A DNA stretch of 64,000 bases from Leeuwenhoekiella marinoflava DSM 3653. GTDB taxonomy: Bacteria; Bacteroidota; Bacteroidia; Flavobacteriales; Flavobacteriaceae. The stretch is taken from the NCBI RefSeq assembly GCF_900129005.1, contig NZ_FQUN01000012.1, positions 1 through 64,000 of the forward strand, given 5' to 3'. Position 1 is the stretch's first letter, and each line of letters starts with the position of its first letter. A program made the translations under genes and the position numbers. Shown in pieces: positions 34,474 through 43,948 of this stretch. The notes beneath the pieces were generated by a model. The model was given only the letters and a program-made list of their open reading frames with translations, ran no database searches and had not been told where the DNA came from.

Positions 34474-34606
34474 AATAGTTTTCTTTTTCAATTTTTATAA
34501 AACTAGACATCAAAATATAGACTATGCTTGATGTAAGTTAAGATTCCTTATTTTGTCTTTGAAAATACTTCAGCCTAACGCAATTAGGTGTTAAACGTTT
34601 GGTAAA

Positions 34607-35401
34607 ATGGGATTATACGAATATTTTGAAACGAATAAACAGGCCTGGAATCAAAAGGTTCAACCGCATCTTACGAGTGATTTCTACAATGTGGAAGCCT
34701 TTAAAAAAGGAGAAAGCAGTCTAAATGCTTATGAACTGAATGCCCTGCCTGATGTTGAGGGGAAATCCTTATTGCATTTGCAATGTCACTTTGGTCAAGA
34801 TACTTTGAGTTGGAGCAGGAGAGGAGCCCTATGTACCGGTATTGATAGTTCTGATGTGGCTATTGAAACCGCAAAGAAGTTAAATACAGAACTGAATCTC
34901 AACGCTCAATTTATTTGCGGAAATGTTTTAGATACTGCAGAATTGGTCACTCAGACATATGACATTGTTTTTACAAGTTATGGAGTATTGGGATGGTTGC
35001 CAGATCTGAAACCTTGGGCTAAAATGATTAAAACCTGTTTGAAACCCGGAGGCATATTTTATATTGTAGAATTTCATCCGATAGTATGGATGTGGGACTA
35101 TCAGAAAAATCCGCCTGAAATGAGATACGGTTATATGCAAGACGAACTTATATATGAGGAAAATACCGGAACGTATGCTGATAAAGATGCAGCTATAACT
35201 ACAAAAGAGTATACTTGGAATCACGGTTTGGGAGCTGTGGTTTCAGCGTTAGCTGAAGCAGGTTTGAGGATTGAGTATTTAAAGGAAAACGATGCATCTC
35301 CTTATAATATCTTACCAAATCTGCAAAAGACTGAAACGGGTTATGAATTGCAAAACAAATTATATCCCTTAATTTTCGAATTGAAAGCAACAGCGCCTTA
35401 A
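34607..35401 (+). CDS. class I SAM-dependent methyltransferase
   Basis: A 264-residue methyltransferase with motif I SLLHLQCHFGQDTLSWSRRG, in which the glycine-rich loop reads LQCHFGQD, as in a common flavobacterial group, and motif post-I CTGIDSSDVAIETA. The FTSYGVLGWLPDL and LKPGGIFYIVEFHP segments are typical. The acceptor is unknown. It overlaps the end of the convergent DUF4174 gene by four bases. Confidence 0.9.
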   Translation: MGLYEYFETNKQAWNQKVQPHLTSDFYNVEAFKKGESSLNAYELNALPDVEGKSLLHLQCHFGQDTLSWSRRGALCTGIDSSDVAIETAKKLNTELNLNAQFICGNVLDTAELVTQTYDIVFTSYGVLGWLPDLKPWAKMIKTCLKPGGIFYIVEFHPIVWMWDYQKNPPEMRYGYMQDELIYEENTGTYADKDAAITTKEYTWNHGLGAVVSALAEAGLRIEYLKENDASPYNILPNLQKTETGYELQNKLYPLIFELKATAP

Positions 35402-35832
35402 TCGTCTAAATTTTCACGCATTTCACGTTGCCTCATCGGCATTTGATCTATTGTTTCATAAATAAACTGAGGCTCAACTGTAAATTGTTTTTGAAGTTTT
35501 ACCAGGCCATCTTTCCCTATCAAGGTTACTCCATTAAAAGTTTGTGGAATCTGATATTTTTTGCGAAGTGGAGCGATGTGATAGTGATGAATCGCCTTTA
35601 ATTCTTTGTCGTAAATGCGTCCTTTTGCTAAAACAAAAAGGACGATGTTACGATCCTCTAATTTTTTATGAGAACTTTTAAATGCCTCCCACTGGGCACT
35701 AAACGTCTCGCTCTCTAGATTCCCGGTTGAAAATACGAGAATACGGTTACGCCATTTGTATTTTGAAAAATCTTCTTGAGCGGTTGAAGATAGGGCAAAT
35801 AAAAACAGAGCTAAATTAGTGATGGTTCTCAT
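35398..35832 (-). CDS. DUF4174-domain exported protein
   Basis: A 144-residue protein with signal peptide (about 1-18) and a thioredoxin-like fold of the DUF4174 family: KYKWRNRILVFST near the start and TLIGKDGLVKLQ towards the end. There is no CxxC, so it is not a redox enzyme of the usual kind. Its ATG overlaps the msrA stop by one base, giving a two-gene operon with exported MsrA, which suggests a role in envelope oxidative stress. Function is otherwise unknown. Confidence 0.82.
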   Translation of the reverse strand: MRTITNLALFLFALSSTAQEDFSKYKWRNRILVFSTGNLESETFSAQWEAFKSSHKKLEDRNIVLFVLAKGRIYDKELKAIHHYHIAPLRKKYQIPQTFNGVTLIGKDGLVKLQKQFTVEPQFIYETIDQMPMRQREMRENLDD

Positions 35833-36494
35833 TAGTGGGCGTTGTCTTTTAAAAGTTCTGGGAATTGTTTTTTAAATCTATTGAGTCTGGGGATTGATAC
35901 TCCTTGTATATAAGGATCTTTTGGATTGTTTCGCTCATAATTCTGATGGTAACCTTCCGCTTGCCAGAATTTTTGAAATGGTAAAACCTGCGTTACAATT
36001 TGATCATCATAAACTGTTTCATTGAGTTCAGCTATAATATCTTCTATAATTTTTTTCTGATCGCTATTTTGATAAAAAGCGATAGAACGATATTGGCGAC
36101 CGCGATCCGGACCTTGTCGGTTTAGTGTTGTTGGATCCTGAGAGCCAAAAAATACCAAAACCAAATTTCGAAAGCTAATGACTTTAGGATCGTAAAATAC
36201 CGCTACAGCTTCAGCATGATTGGTTTTACCATAACTGACTTGTTTGTACGTCGGGTTTTTTATGGTGCCTCCAGAATAACCGCTTACGGCTTCTTTAACG
36301 CCTTTTACGCTTTCAAACACAGCTTCTACACACCAGAAGCAACCACTGGCAAAATAAGCCCTTTCGTACCCATCAACAGCTTCAGTTTGCACGGGGTCTA
36401 ACTGAGCCATTTTTTGATCTTCAGCAGAAGGGCCGGTATTTTTACAACTCATGGTTGTAAAAAAAGTAAGTATAAGTAGGGAGCACAGTCTCAT
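35832..36494 (-). CDS. msrA: exported peptide-methionine (S)-S-oxide reductase
   Basis: A 220-residue MsrA that reduces the S form of methionine sulfoxide in proteins. The catalytic Cys is in ASGCFWCVEAVFE. YGKTNHAEAVAVFYDPK and DRGRQYRSIAFY are family signatures. The N-terminus carries a lipoprotein-type signal (TMSC), so the enzyme acts in the periplasm or at a membrane. It is followed in the same operon by the DUF4174 gene. Confidence 0.95.
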   Translation of the reverse strand: MRLCSLLILTFFTTMSCKNTGPSAEDQKMAQLDPVQTEAVDGYERAYFASGCFWCVEAVFESVKGVKEAVSGYSGGTIKNPTYKQVSYGKTNHAEAVAVFYDPKVISFRNLVLVFFGSQDPTTLNRQGPDRGRQYRSIAFYQNSDQKKIIEDIIAELNETVYDDQIVTQVLPFQKFWQAEGYHQNYERNNPKDPYIQGVSIPRLNRFKKQFPELLKDNAH

Positions 36495-36575
36495 AAAGTT
36501 GAGTTTAATACTAAATATAGAAGAATCAATTATGCAGCCTTGCTAATACCCTGTTAAACTCTAAAAATGTGTCAT

Positions 36576-36604
36576 AAAAAAAGCTCCGTTAAAACAGAGC
36601 TTTT
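36576..36604 (-). terminator. terminator after the Nif3/coiled-coil pair
   Basis: On the minus strand AAAGCTCTG and CGGAGCTTT pair, with a T run after, about 25 bases past the stop at 36629. Confidence 0.75.
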
Positions 36605-36628
36605 AAATATCGAAAAAAAAAGATTTTC

Positions 36629-37408
36629 TTAGATCTTAGAGAAAATCGATTCCATTTTTTGTTGTTCTTCTTTAGCCAATTCTTCATCAACTAAAATACG
36701 ACCACTGTGCTCATCTGTGATGATCTTTTTACGACCAGCAATCTCGACCTGAATCTGTGGTGGGATTGTGAAGAAAGAACCTCCGGAAGCTCCACGTTCT
36801 ATAGCAACAACAGCAAGACCGTTACGCACGTTAGAACGAATACGCTTATATGCTTTAACAAGACGCTCGTCAATTTGATCTTCATAGCTTTCACCTTTTG
36901 CAAGAAGCGCTTGTTCTTCTTTTTCAGTTTCAGCTAAGATCTCGTCAAGTTCTTCTTTTTTGTGCTTTAAGTGCTTCTTACGCTCTTCAACACGTTCTTT
37001 GGTAGTATCGATTACTTCGTTTTTCTGCTCTATTTGAGCACGAAATTCTCTGATGTTCTTTTCAGCAAGTTGAATTTCTAATTCCTGAAATTCGATTTCT
37101 TTACTTAGTGAGTTGTATTCTCTGTTGTTACGCACATTTTTTTGCTGCTCAGTATATTTCTTGATAGCGGCTTTTGCGTCTTCAATAAGAATTTTCTTAG
37201 CTTTTATTTGATCGTCGATCAAGCTAAGCTCACCTCCTAATTTTTCAAGTCGGGTATTTAATCCTGCAACTTCATCTTCAAGATCTTCTACTTCTAAAGG
37301 AAGCTCACCACGCACGTTGCGTATGGTATCAACACGAGAGTGTATCAGCTGCAAATCATATAATGCTCTGAGTTTCTCTTCTACAGTTGCTTCGGTCTTT
37401 TTTGCCAT
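36629..37408 (-). CDS. coiled-coil zf-RING_7-type protein lacking zinc cysteines
   Basis: A 259-residue protein with a long heptad-rich coiled coil (about 25-185) and a C-terminal region where relatives carry a C4 zinc ribbon. Here the ribbon has the form ERGASGGSFFTIPPQ and ITDEHSGRILVDEEL, so the metal cysteines are gone while the framework remains. The ATG at 37408 begins one base after the Nif3 gene, a very common partnership. The role is unknown; a nucleic-acid or scaffold function has been suggested for such proteins. Confidence 0.87.
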   Translation of the reverse strand: MAKKTEATVEEKLRALYDLQLIHSRVDTIRNVRGELPLEVEDLEDEVAGLNTRLEKLGGELSLIDDQIKAKKILIEDAKAAIKKYTEQQKNVRNNREYNSLSKEIEFQELEIQLAEKNIREFRAQIEQKNEVIDTTKERVEERKKHLKHKKEELDEILAETEKEEQALLAKGESYEDQIDERLVKAYKRIRSNVRNGLAVVAIERGASGGSFFTIPPQIQVEIAGRKKIITDEHSGRILVDEELAKEEQQKMESIFSKI

Positions 37409-37409
37409 A

Positions 37410-38504
37410 TTATAAATACTTAATAGGATTGGTGTTTTCGTCTGATAAAACGACTGCAAAATTAGTAAATTTTTTCGTAAGAAAGTCGGTCAAAATATTT
37501 TTTGTGAATTGCTCGCTCTCATAGTGACCAATATCTGCAAGAATCAGTTGACGTTCAGCTTGATAAAACTGATGGTATTTAAGGTCTGCCGTAATAAAAG
37601 CATCGGCACCTGCTTTAAGTGCGGCGTTAATCGCAAAACTTCCGCTTCCGCCTAAAACAGCAACTTTTTTAATAGGTTTATTGCAAAATGGAGAATGCCT
37701 AATTCCTTCAGCGTTAAAAGCTTTCTTAACCATTTTAAGGAATGCTACTTCTTCAAGTGGAGTCGTTAATGCTCCAATCATTCCCATACCAATGTTTTGA
37801 TTCTGATTGTCAAGGGTTGTAATCTCATAAGCGACTTCTTCATAAGAATGGGTATTGAAAAGTGCTTTTAAAACGGCCGATTCTAGTCGAGCTTCAAAAG
37901 TAATATTGAGCTGAACTTCTTTTTCTATTTGTAATTCCAGGCGATTGCCAATTGTAGGGTTGCTGTCTTCATTGCCCATAAAAGTTCCTTTGCCTTTAGT
38001 GCTAAAACTGCATTGCTCATAATTACCTATGTTTCCTGCGCCTGCTTTAAATAGAGACTCTCTTACAGCGATGACTTCGTTTTTAGGAACATAAGTGGTC
38101 AGCTTCTTTATAACGCCTTTACGTGGGATTAAAACCTTTCTATTCTCTAGCTTTAATGCATCGCACATACCTTTGCTTACACCGTGCGGCATATTGTCTA
38201 AAGCAGTGTGAATAGCATAAATCGCGATATCGTTCTTAATCGCTTTTAGAATGACCCGCTCCACATAATTTTTACCCGTAATTTTTTTAAGTCCGCTAAA
38301 AATAATGGGATGAAAACTTACGATAAGGTTGCAGTTATTTGCAATCGCTTCATCAACTGTATTTTCTAGCGTGTCAAGCGCTACCAAAACACCGGTAACT
38401 TCCGTGTTTTTGTTGCCTAGAAGTAAGCCTACGTTATCAAAATCTTCTGCATAAGTCAATGGTGCAAATTCTTCAAGTGCCGAAGCAATATCGTTAACTG
38501 TCAT
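37410..38504 (-). CDS. Nif3-like dinuclear metal-centre protein
   Basis: A 364-residue member of the Nif3/YbgI (DUF34) family, which forms toroidal hexamers with a dinuclear metal site. Conserved parts are EDFDNVGLLLG, LIVSFHPIIFSG, AIYAIHTALDN and, at the end, ADLKYHQFY and LADIGHYESE, supplying His and Glu ligands. A PII-like insert fills the middle (about 130-235), as in long members. GTP cyclohydrolase-type activity has been proposed, but the role is not settled. A perfect -7 box lies upstream. Confidence 0.92.
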   Translation of the reverse strand: MTVNDIASALEEFAPLTYAEDFDNVGLLLGNKNTEVTGVLVALDTLENTVDEAIANNCNLIVSFHPIIFSGLKKITGKNYVERVILKAIKNDIAIYAIHTALDNMPHGVSKGMCDALKLENRKVLIPRKGVIKKLTTYVPKNEVIAVRESLFKAGAGNIGNYEQCSFSTKGKGTFMGNEDSNPTIGNRLELQIEKEVQLNITFEARLESAVLKALFNTHSYEEVAYEITTLDNQNQNIGMGMIGALTTPLEEVAFLKMVKKAFNAEGIRHSPFCNKPIKKVAVLGGSGSFAINAALKAGADAFITADLKYHQFYQAERQLILADIGHYESEQFTKNILTDFLTKKFTNFAVVLSDENTNPIKYL

Positions 38505-38526
38505 AAACCAATTAGTTTTAAAGTTG

Positions 38527-38534
38527 CAAAGTTA
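38527..38534 (-). promoter_or_regulatory. -7 promoter box TAACTTTG of the Nif3 operon
   Basis: On the minus strand TAACTTTG followed by C fits TAnnTTTGY and ends 22 bases before the ATG at 38504. Confidence 0.6.
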
Positions 38535-38578
38535 AATAAAGCGCAAAGGGAAACTAGCTTGTTTTGATAAGTTAATAT

Positions 38579-38672
38579 TTTATTGGCGCCGCCAAAGGGT
38601 TTAATAGCCCATGGCTTGTCTCAAAATTGAAAATTTGTTTCTAACGAATGCTTTGTGGGCTTGCCCCGAGGT
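38579..38672. repeat. intergenic repeat, copy B
   Basis: This 94-base stretch matches 8997-9090 without gaps and with 10 mismatches by my count. The inner 28 bases around AATTGAAAATTTGTTTCTAA are identical. The palindromic head seen in copy A is absent here. It lies between the divergent Nif3 and lpxK genes. Confidence 0.8.
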
Positions 38673-38780
38673 AGTCTTCTTATAAGGCAAAGCCGAAAGT
38701 AATCTGTGTCGATGATTTGGTTCAAAAACTGAAATTTATCAGTATGGATCTTTAGTCTAAAAAATTATACCTTCGGTGCT

Positions 38781-39794
38781 GTGAAACAATTGCGTAAAAT
38801 TCTCTGGCCATTTTCTGTTCCGTATGACGGTGTCACACGCCTGCGTAATTATTTTTTTGATACGAATATTTTTGATTCTCAGGAATATGACTTCCCACTA
38901 ATAGGAATAGGAAATCTTTCTGTAGGAGGAACCGGAAAATCTCCAATGACTGAGTATGTTTTGAAGCTATTAAAAGATACGCATAAACTTGCGACTTTAA
39001 GCAGAGGTTACGGAAGAAGCACCAAAGGATATTATGATGTAAAACCAGATTCTTTAGCTTCTGAAGTGGGAGATGAACCGCTGCAATTTGCCCGAAAGTT
39101 TAAAGATGTTCAAGTGGCAGTTTGTGAAAGTAGGGTGGAGGGTGTGTCGATTTTACGTAAGAAAAGCATTCAGCCTGAGGTGGTTGTTTTGGACGACGTT
39201 TTTCAACATAGAAAGGTGTCACCCGGATTGTTGATCATGCTTACGGCTTATAATGATCTTTTTTATAAAGACCTGATTTTACCTGCCGGAAACTTGCGCG
39301 AATCGAGGGGCGGTGCAGAGCGGGCAGATATTATCGTAGTTACTAAATGCCCTGAAAATTTAAGCGTTGATCAGCAAAAGCAGATTGAACAGAAAATTAA
39401 AACGTATTCTGATGCTCCGGTGTTTTTTGCGGCGATAGCGTATGGTTCTTTACAAGGAGAATCAGGAGCGGTAACATTTAATTCATTAATTAAAGAAGAG
39501 GTAGCTGTTGTTACCGGAATAGCAAAACCCAAACCATTTTTAGATTATTTGAACCAGAAAGGGGTGAGGTATAAACATTTTGAATTCGGTGATCATCATA
39601 ATTTTGCGGATGCTGAATTAGCAGATCTTGATCGTCAGAAAATCATAATCACTACCGAAAAAGATTATGTGCGTCTCCGTGGGAAATTGAAAAAGGCAGC
39701 ATTATATTATATTCCAATTTGTTTTAAGCTGCTCAATAAGCAAACTGATTTTGATAACCGAATCAAAGGCTTTGTGAAGTCTAAAGAGGCTTAA
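38781..39794 (+). CDS. lpxK: tetraacyldisaccharide 4'-kinase
   Basis: A 337-residue membrane-associated kinase that phosphorylates the 4' position of the lipid A precursor. The Walker A region is GNLSVGGTGKSPMTEY, and LSRGYGR, DDVFQHR and PAGNLRES are family hallmarks. The start is GTG at 38781, preceded five bases upstream by TACCTTCG, a near-match to the -7 box. No other lipid A gene is nearby. It overlaps the end of the convergent hybrid kinase gene by four bases. Confidence 0.95.
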   Translation: MKQLRKILWPFSVPYDGVTRLRNYFFDTNIFDSQEYDFPLIGIGNLSVGGTGKSPMTEYVLKLLKDTHKLATLSRGYGRSTKGYYDVKPDSLASEVGDEPLQFARKFKDVQVAVCESRVEGVSILRKKSIQPEVVVLDDVFQHRKVSPGLLIMLTAYNDLFYKDLILPAGNLRESRGGAERADIIVVTKCPENLSVDQQKQIEQKIKTYSDAPVFFAAIAYGSLQGESGAVTFNSLIKEEVAVVTGIAKPKPFLDYLNQKGVRYKHFEFGDHHNFADAELADLDRQKIIITTEKDYVRLRGKLKKAALYYIPICFKLLNKQTDFDNRIKGFVKSKEA

Positions 39795-42013
39795 AGAATG
39801 ACGTTTTTACGCTTAAGAGCGTTGTGTATCTTGAAGAAGAACTCTTCAACCTTATACGGTTTTGGGATAATGTCATTGAAACCGGCCAGATAAAAATCAT
39901 CTATATTTTCATCAATAGTAACCGCTGTTAGCGCGAGAATGGGCACATCTTTATTGAATTCTCTAATCTTTTGAGTCGCTTCAATACCGCTTATTCCCGG
40001 CATGTGAATATCCATTAGTACCAAATCAAAATTATCAAAACGAACTTTTTCTATTGCGATCTCCCCATTGTCTGCTACTTCGCATTCCATCTCGTTTTTC
40101 TCAAGAATTTTACGTGTAATCATCTGGTTGATCTTGTTGTCTTCAACGACCAAGAGTTTTCTGCCTTTTAAGGCTTCGTAATCAATTTCGTACACGCGTT
40201 CTTCGGGTTCGTTATTTTTAGATTTTGCCAATCCGTATTTAATATCAAAAAAGAATTTAGAGCCCTTTCCTAAGGTGCTTTCCAGTTCAATATTACTTTT
40301 CTGTAGCGTAAGAAGACGTTTAACAATAGACAATCCCAGGCCGGTACCCCCAAATTTTCTATTGATTTGTACAGAGCCTTGAGTAAAATTCTGAAAGATG
40401 TCTTTTTGTTTCTTTTTACTGATTCCTTCACCGGTATCTTCAACTTCAAAATGCAGGTAGGTTTGGGTTTCGTTGTGACTTAATTGTTTGATTCTTATGA
40501 ATATATCGCCGTCGCGTGTAAACTTATTTCCGTTCCCGATGAGGTTTATAAGAATTTGAGAAATCATTAGCGGATCTCCAATGATCTGCTCGGGTATTTC
40601 ATTATCGTATTCCAGATTCAGTTTATTGCCTTTTTCTTGCGCAGAGCGTTCTAAGGCAAAAAGTACATCATCTACTCGCTTGCGCAGGTTGAAGGTAGCC
40701 TGTTCGACTTCAACCTTATCAGCCTCAAGTTTATTGAGGTCCAAAATATTGTTAATGAGTGAGAGTAAATATTCTCCGGAAAATTTAAGAGAGTCGAGGT
40801 GTTTCTTTTGCTCTTCAGTAGGATTTTCACTCAGTAATAAGTGTGTAAGTCCGGTAACGGCATACATAGGAGTACGTAGTTCGTGCGTGATGGTAGACAA
40901 AAATTGAGCTTTTACAATGGAAGCCTTTTCAGCATTTTCTTTAGCAATTACAAGCTCAGCATTTTTAGCTTGAAGTAGCTCATTTGCTTTTGCTCTAAGA
41001 TTGTTGTTTTTATAAAGCGAAAGCGCTAATAAACACAGAATGGTAAAAAGCGCAATGATAAGAACTGTTGTTATCTTGTTGGCTTGCACGCGTTTGCCGG
41101 GATCAAAATCTTCAGGATTTATACTTGAAAGTAACGCGTTTTTAATCGCAGTTTCTCTGACTTCAGAGTTGAGGTCACCAAAATAGGTTTGTTTTTTTTG
41201 ATTGTAAAGAGCCAGGTTAACATATGCTTTTTCATAATCCTGAATCTTATTGTAAATCTTGCTAAGAAGAGCAAGCGCATCCACTTCAATTTGTGGAAAG
41301 TTTTTGCTAAGACTTATATCGTATGCTCGGTTTGCAAACTCTAAGCTTTTTGTAAACTGGTTGAGGTTATAATTTACCCGACCTTCCTGCAGGTTTACCC
41401 GACCTAGTAAATAGTGATTTTTAACCTTTACTTTCTGAAGAATAGAAAGCGCTTCTTGATATTTAAGTAATGCTTCCTGATTGTTTTTTAGCTCCTGTAA
41501 AATGTTTCCTTCATAGAGGTATGCTGTTGCGAGTAGGGTTCTAGAGTCGTCATCCCGCGAATTGGAAAATATAAGTTCTGCATTTTCTAGAAAGGGTAGT
41601 GCTTTTGCGCTATTTCCTGTTTTTATGAGAATCTGACTATAAATTAAATAGTCTTGACCAAGGTTGTTGAGATCCTGAAGTTCTTGATGAAGTTTTATTG
41701 CGTTAAGAATGTAGTTTGCTGCAAATTCGGTTTCACCACGTTCAAAATAGATCTTTCCCAGAAGTTGGTTACTAATAGCGACACTACTGCTGTTTTTTGA
41801 TTTTTTAGATAAAGATTCAGCTTCTTTAAATTTAACAACCGCTTCATCAAAGTTTGCCTGATCCATTGCCATAGCACCCTTTAAGAGCAATGAATCAATT
41901 TTTATATTTTGCGCATTTTCAGTGCTGCTTGATTTCTGACTGAAACCAAGGACTGAGAAAAAAAGCAAAAAAGCGACAAGTAGTTTTCTGTCGAGCGGCA
42001 TTATTGTTTTCAT
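39791..42013 (-). CDS. TPR-containing hybrid sensor histidine kinase
   Basis: A 740-residue protein with signal peptide (about 8-25), tetratricopeptide-like repeats in the periplasm (about 40-275), one membrane helix (about 308-328), a coiled coil, HisKA with FLSTITHELRTPMYA, HATPase with DTGEGISKKKQKDIF and FGGTGLGLSIVKRLL, and a C-terminal receiver with LLVVEDNKINQ and LVLMDIHMPG. No separate regulator is adjacent, so phosphotransfer partners lie elsewhere. The signal sensed by the TPR part is unknown. Confidence 0.94.
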   Translation of the reverse strand: MKTIMPLDRKLLVAFLLFFSVLGFSQKSSSTENAQNIKIDSLLLKGAMAMDQANFDEAVVKFKEAESLSKKSKNSSSVAISNQLLGKIYFERGETEFAANYILNAIKLHQELQDLNNLGQDYLIYSQILIKTGNSAKALPFLENAELIFSNSRDDDSRTLLATAYLYEGNILQELKNNQEALLKYQEALSILQKVKVKNHYLLGRVNLQEGRVNYNLNQFTKSLEFANRAYDISLSKNFPQIEVDALALLSKIYNKIQDYEKAYVNLALYNQKKQTYFGDLNSEVRETAIKNALLSSINPEDFDPGKRVQANKITTVLIIALFTILCLLALSLYKNNNLRAKANELLQAKNAELVIAKENAEKASIVKAQFLSTITHELRTPMYAVTGLTHLLLSENPTEEQKKHLDSLKFSGEYLLSLINNILDLNKLEADKVEVEQATFNLRKRVDDVLFALERSAQEKGNKLNLEYDNEIPEQIIGDPLMISQILINLIGNGNKFTRDGDIFIRIKQLSHNETQTYLHFEVEDTGEGISKKKQKDIFQNFTQGSVQINRKFGGTGLGLSIVKRLLTLQKSNIELESTLGKGSKFFFDIKYGLAKSKNNEPEERVYEIDYEALKGRKLLVVEDNKINQMITRKILEKNEMECEVADNGEIAIEKVRFDNFDLVLMDIHMPGISGIEATQKIREFNKDVPILALTAVTIDENIDDFYLAGFNDIIPKPYKVEEFFFKIHNALKRKNVIL

Positions 42014-42068
42014 TGAGTTACTAATATAGCCACTTTGCAGAAATAACGGTAAAAAACTGTTGAAATAT

Positions 42069-43064
42069 TTAAGATAATTTTAGAATAAGATCAATAAGTC
42101 TTGATGCGTATCCGGTCTCATTATCATACCATCCTATGAGTTTCACCAAGTTACCTATCACCGAAGTCATCTGACCATCAACGATACACGAGTGTTCATT
42201 TCCTATAATATCTATAGAGACTAAAGGAACAGTGGTGTATTGAAGAATTCCTTTTAAAGATCCTTCTGCAGCTTTTCGAAATGCATTGTTGATTTCTTCA
42301 ATTGTGGTTTCTCGTTCTACGTTGAGTGTTACGTCTGTCAGGGAGCCGTTAGCAACCGGTACGCGTATGCCACAACCTCCTATAACATCACCGAGATCTG
42401 GAAATATTTTAGTCAAGGCTTTTGCTGCTCCTGTTGTTGTAGGTATGATAGATTGACCTGCAGCCCGAGCTCTTCTTAAATCAGGATGCGGTTGATCGTG
42501 CAAGCTTTGGTCGGTCGTATACGAATGTACTGTAGTTATGTAAGCTTGTTTGATTCCACAGAGATCTTTGACGACTTTAATCATTGGAGCTGCATTGTTT
42601 GTAGTGCAACTTGCATTAGAAATAATTTGCTCATCACCGGTTATCAAATTCTCATTAACACCAAGAACAATAGTTTTAATGCTGTCATCTGCAGGCGGAA
42701 CACTCAAAATAACTTTAGGTGCACCTGCAGTTAGATGCCCTTTTAGAGAATCATAGGTCTTAAATTTCCCAGTAGCTTCTACTACAAAATCTAACTTGTG
42801 GTCACTCCACGGAATATTTTGAGGTTCGTTTTGTTGATATAATTTTATACGACTATTGTTTACAGTTAAAAAGCCTTCGATAAAATTTATATCAGCATTG
42901 AAAATACCGTGAATGCTGTCGTATTTTAGAAGATGGGCAAGTGTAGCGCCATCTGCTTTGTCGTTAACGGCTACAACTTCAATAGCCGGATGCTCATTCA
43001 AAAGACGAAAAAGTCTTCTGCCTATGCGTCCAAAACCGTTTATACCGATTTTGATTTTAGCCAT
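42069..43064 (-). CDS. gapA: glyceraldehyde-3-phosphate dehydrogenase
   Basis: A 331-residue glycolytic enzyme that oxidises glyceraldehyde 3-phosphate with phosphate and NAD. GINGFGRIGRRLFRLL starts the Rossmann domain, SNASCTTN carries the catalytic Cys, and TVHSYTTDQ, RRARAAGQSIIPTTTGAAKA and WYDNETGYASRLIDL are canonical. It starts 11 bases after the lipA stop and is probably co-transcribed with it. A second copy elsewhere cannot be excluded. Confidence 0.96.
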   Translation of the reverse strand: MAKIKIGINGFGRIGRRLFRLLNEHPAIEVVAVNDKADGATLAHLLKYDSIHGIFNADINFIEGFLTVNNSRIKLYQQNEPQNIPWSDHKLDFVVEATGKFKTYDSLKGHLTAGAPKVILSVPPADDSIKTIVLGVNENLITGDEQIISNASCTTNNAAPMIKVVKDLCGIKQAYITTVHSYTTDQSLHDQPHPDLRRARAAGQSIIPTTTGAAKALTKIFPDLGDVIGGCGIRVPVANGSLTDVTLNVERETTIEEINNAFRKAAEGSLKGILQYTTVPLVSIDIIGNEHSCIVDGQMTSVIGNLVKLIGWYDNETGYASRLIDLILKLS

Positions 43065-43075
43065 TTAATTAAGTG

Positions 43076-43948
43076 CTAGTTGATGTGTCTCTGAGCCTTG
43101 TATGAAGAACGTACCAGCGCGCTACTCTCAACGTGACGGAAGCCCATTTCTAAACCTAAGACTTCATATTTTTTAAACTGATCCGGTGTGATAAACTGCT
43201 TAACTTCTAAGTGTTTTTTAGAAGGTTGTAAATATTGACCAATGGTTACAACATCTACATCAGCGTCTCTCAAGTCACGCATAGTTTGAAGAACTTCTTC
43301 TTCAGTTTCCCCAAGACCTAACATAATTCCAGATTTTGTTCTTCTGATGCCTTGTTGTTTCAAGTATTTTAAAACACCTAAACTGCGTTCATATTGTGCT
43401 TGAATACGCACTTCGCGTGTAAGACGTTTAACGGTTTCCATATTATGAGAAACCACTTCAGGAGAAACCTCAACGATGCGGTCTATATTGCGTTCATTTC
43501 CTTGAAAATCTGGAATAAGCGTTTCAAGTGTAGTTTCAGGATTCATACGTCTGATGGCCTTTACCGTTTCAGCCCACATAATAGAACCCATATCTTTAAG
43601 ATCATCACGATCTACCGACGTAACTACAGCGTGCTTTATACCCATTAATTTAATAGAACGCGCCACTTTCTCAGGTTCTTCCCAATCCAGAGTATCCGGT
43701 CTTCCGGTTTTTACTCCACAAAAACCACAAGAACGGGTGCAAACATTTCCCAGAATCATAAATGTAGCCGTACCCTCACTCCAGCATTCTCCCATATTTG
43801 GGCAACTTCCTGAAGTACAAATAGTATGTAAGTCGTACTTATCTACGAGACTTCTTAATTCAGTATACTTTTTTCCTGTGGGTAATTTGACCCGTAACCA
43901 TTTTGGTTTTGGGGTGCGAACAGGAGCTATAGTGGTTTCGGTATTCAT
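43076..43948 (-). CDS. lipA: lipoyl synthase
   Basis: A 290-residue radical SAM enzyme that inserts two sulfur atoms into octanoyl groups on lipoate-dependent proteins. The auxiliary cluster motif is [12 protein letters not shown] and the radical SAM motif is CTRSCGFCG; the C-terminal SSALVRSSY contains the Ser ligand. The ATG at 43948 is chosen over one 48 bases upstream that adds a non-conserved tail. TATCTTTA just upstream is a near-match promoter box. The gene precedes gapA. Confidence 0.96.
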   Translation of the reverse strand: MNTETTIAPVRTPKPKWLRVKLPTGKKYTELRSLVDKYDLHTICTSGSCPNMGECWSEGTATFMILGNVCTRSCGFCGVKTGRPDTLDWEEPEKVARSIKLMGIKHAVVTSVDRDDLKDMGSIMWAETVKAIRRMNPETTLETLIPDFQGNERNIDRIVEVSPEVVSHNMETVKRLTREVRIQAQYERSLGVLKYLKQQGIRRTKSGIMLGLGETEEEVLQTMRDLRDADVDVVTIGQYLQPSKKHLEVKQFITPDQFKKYEVLGLEMGFRHVESSALVRSSYKAQRHIN

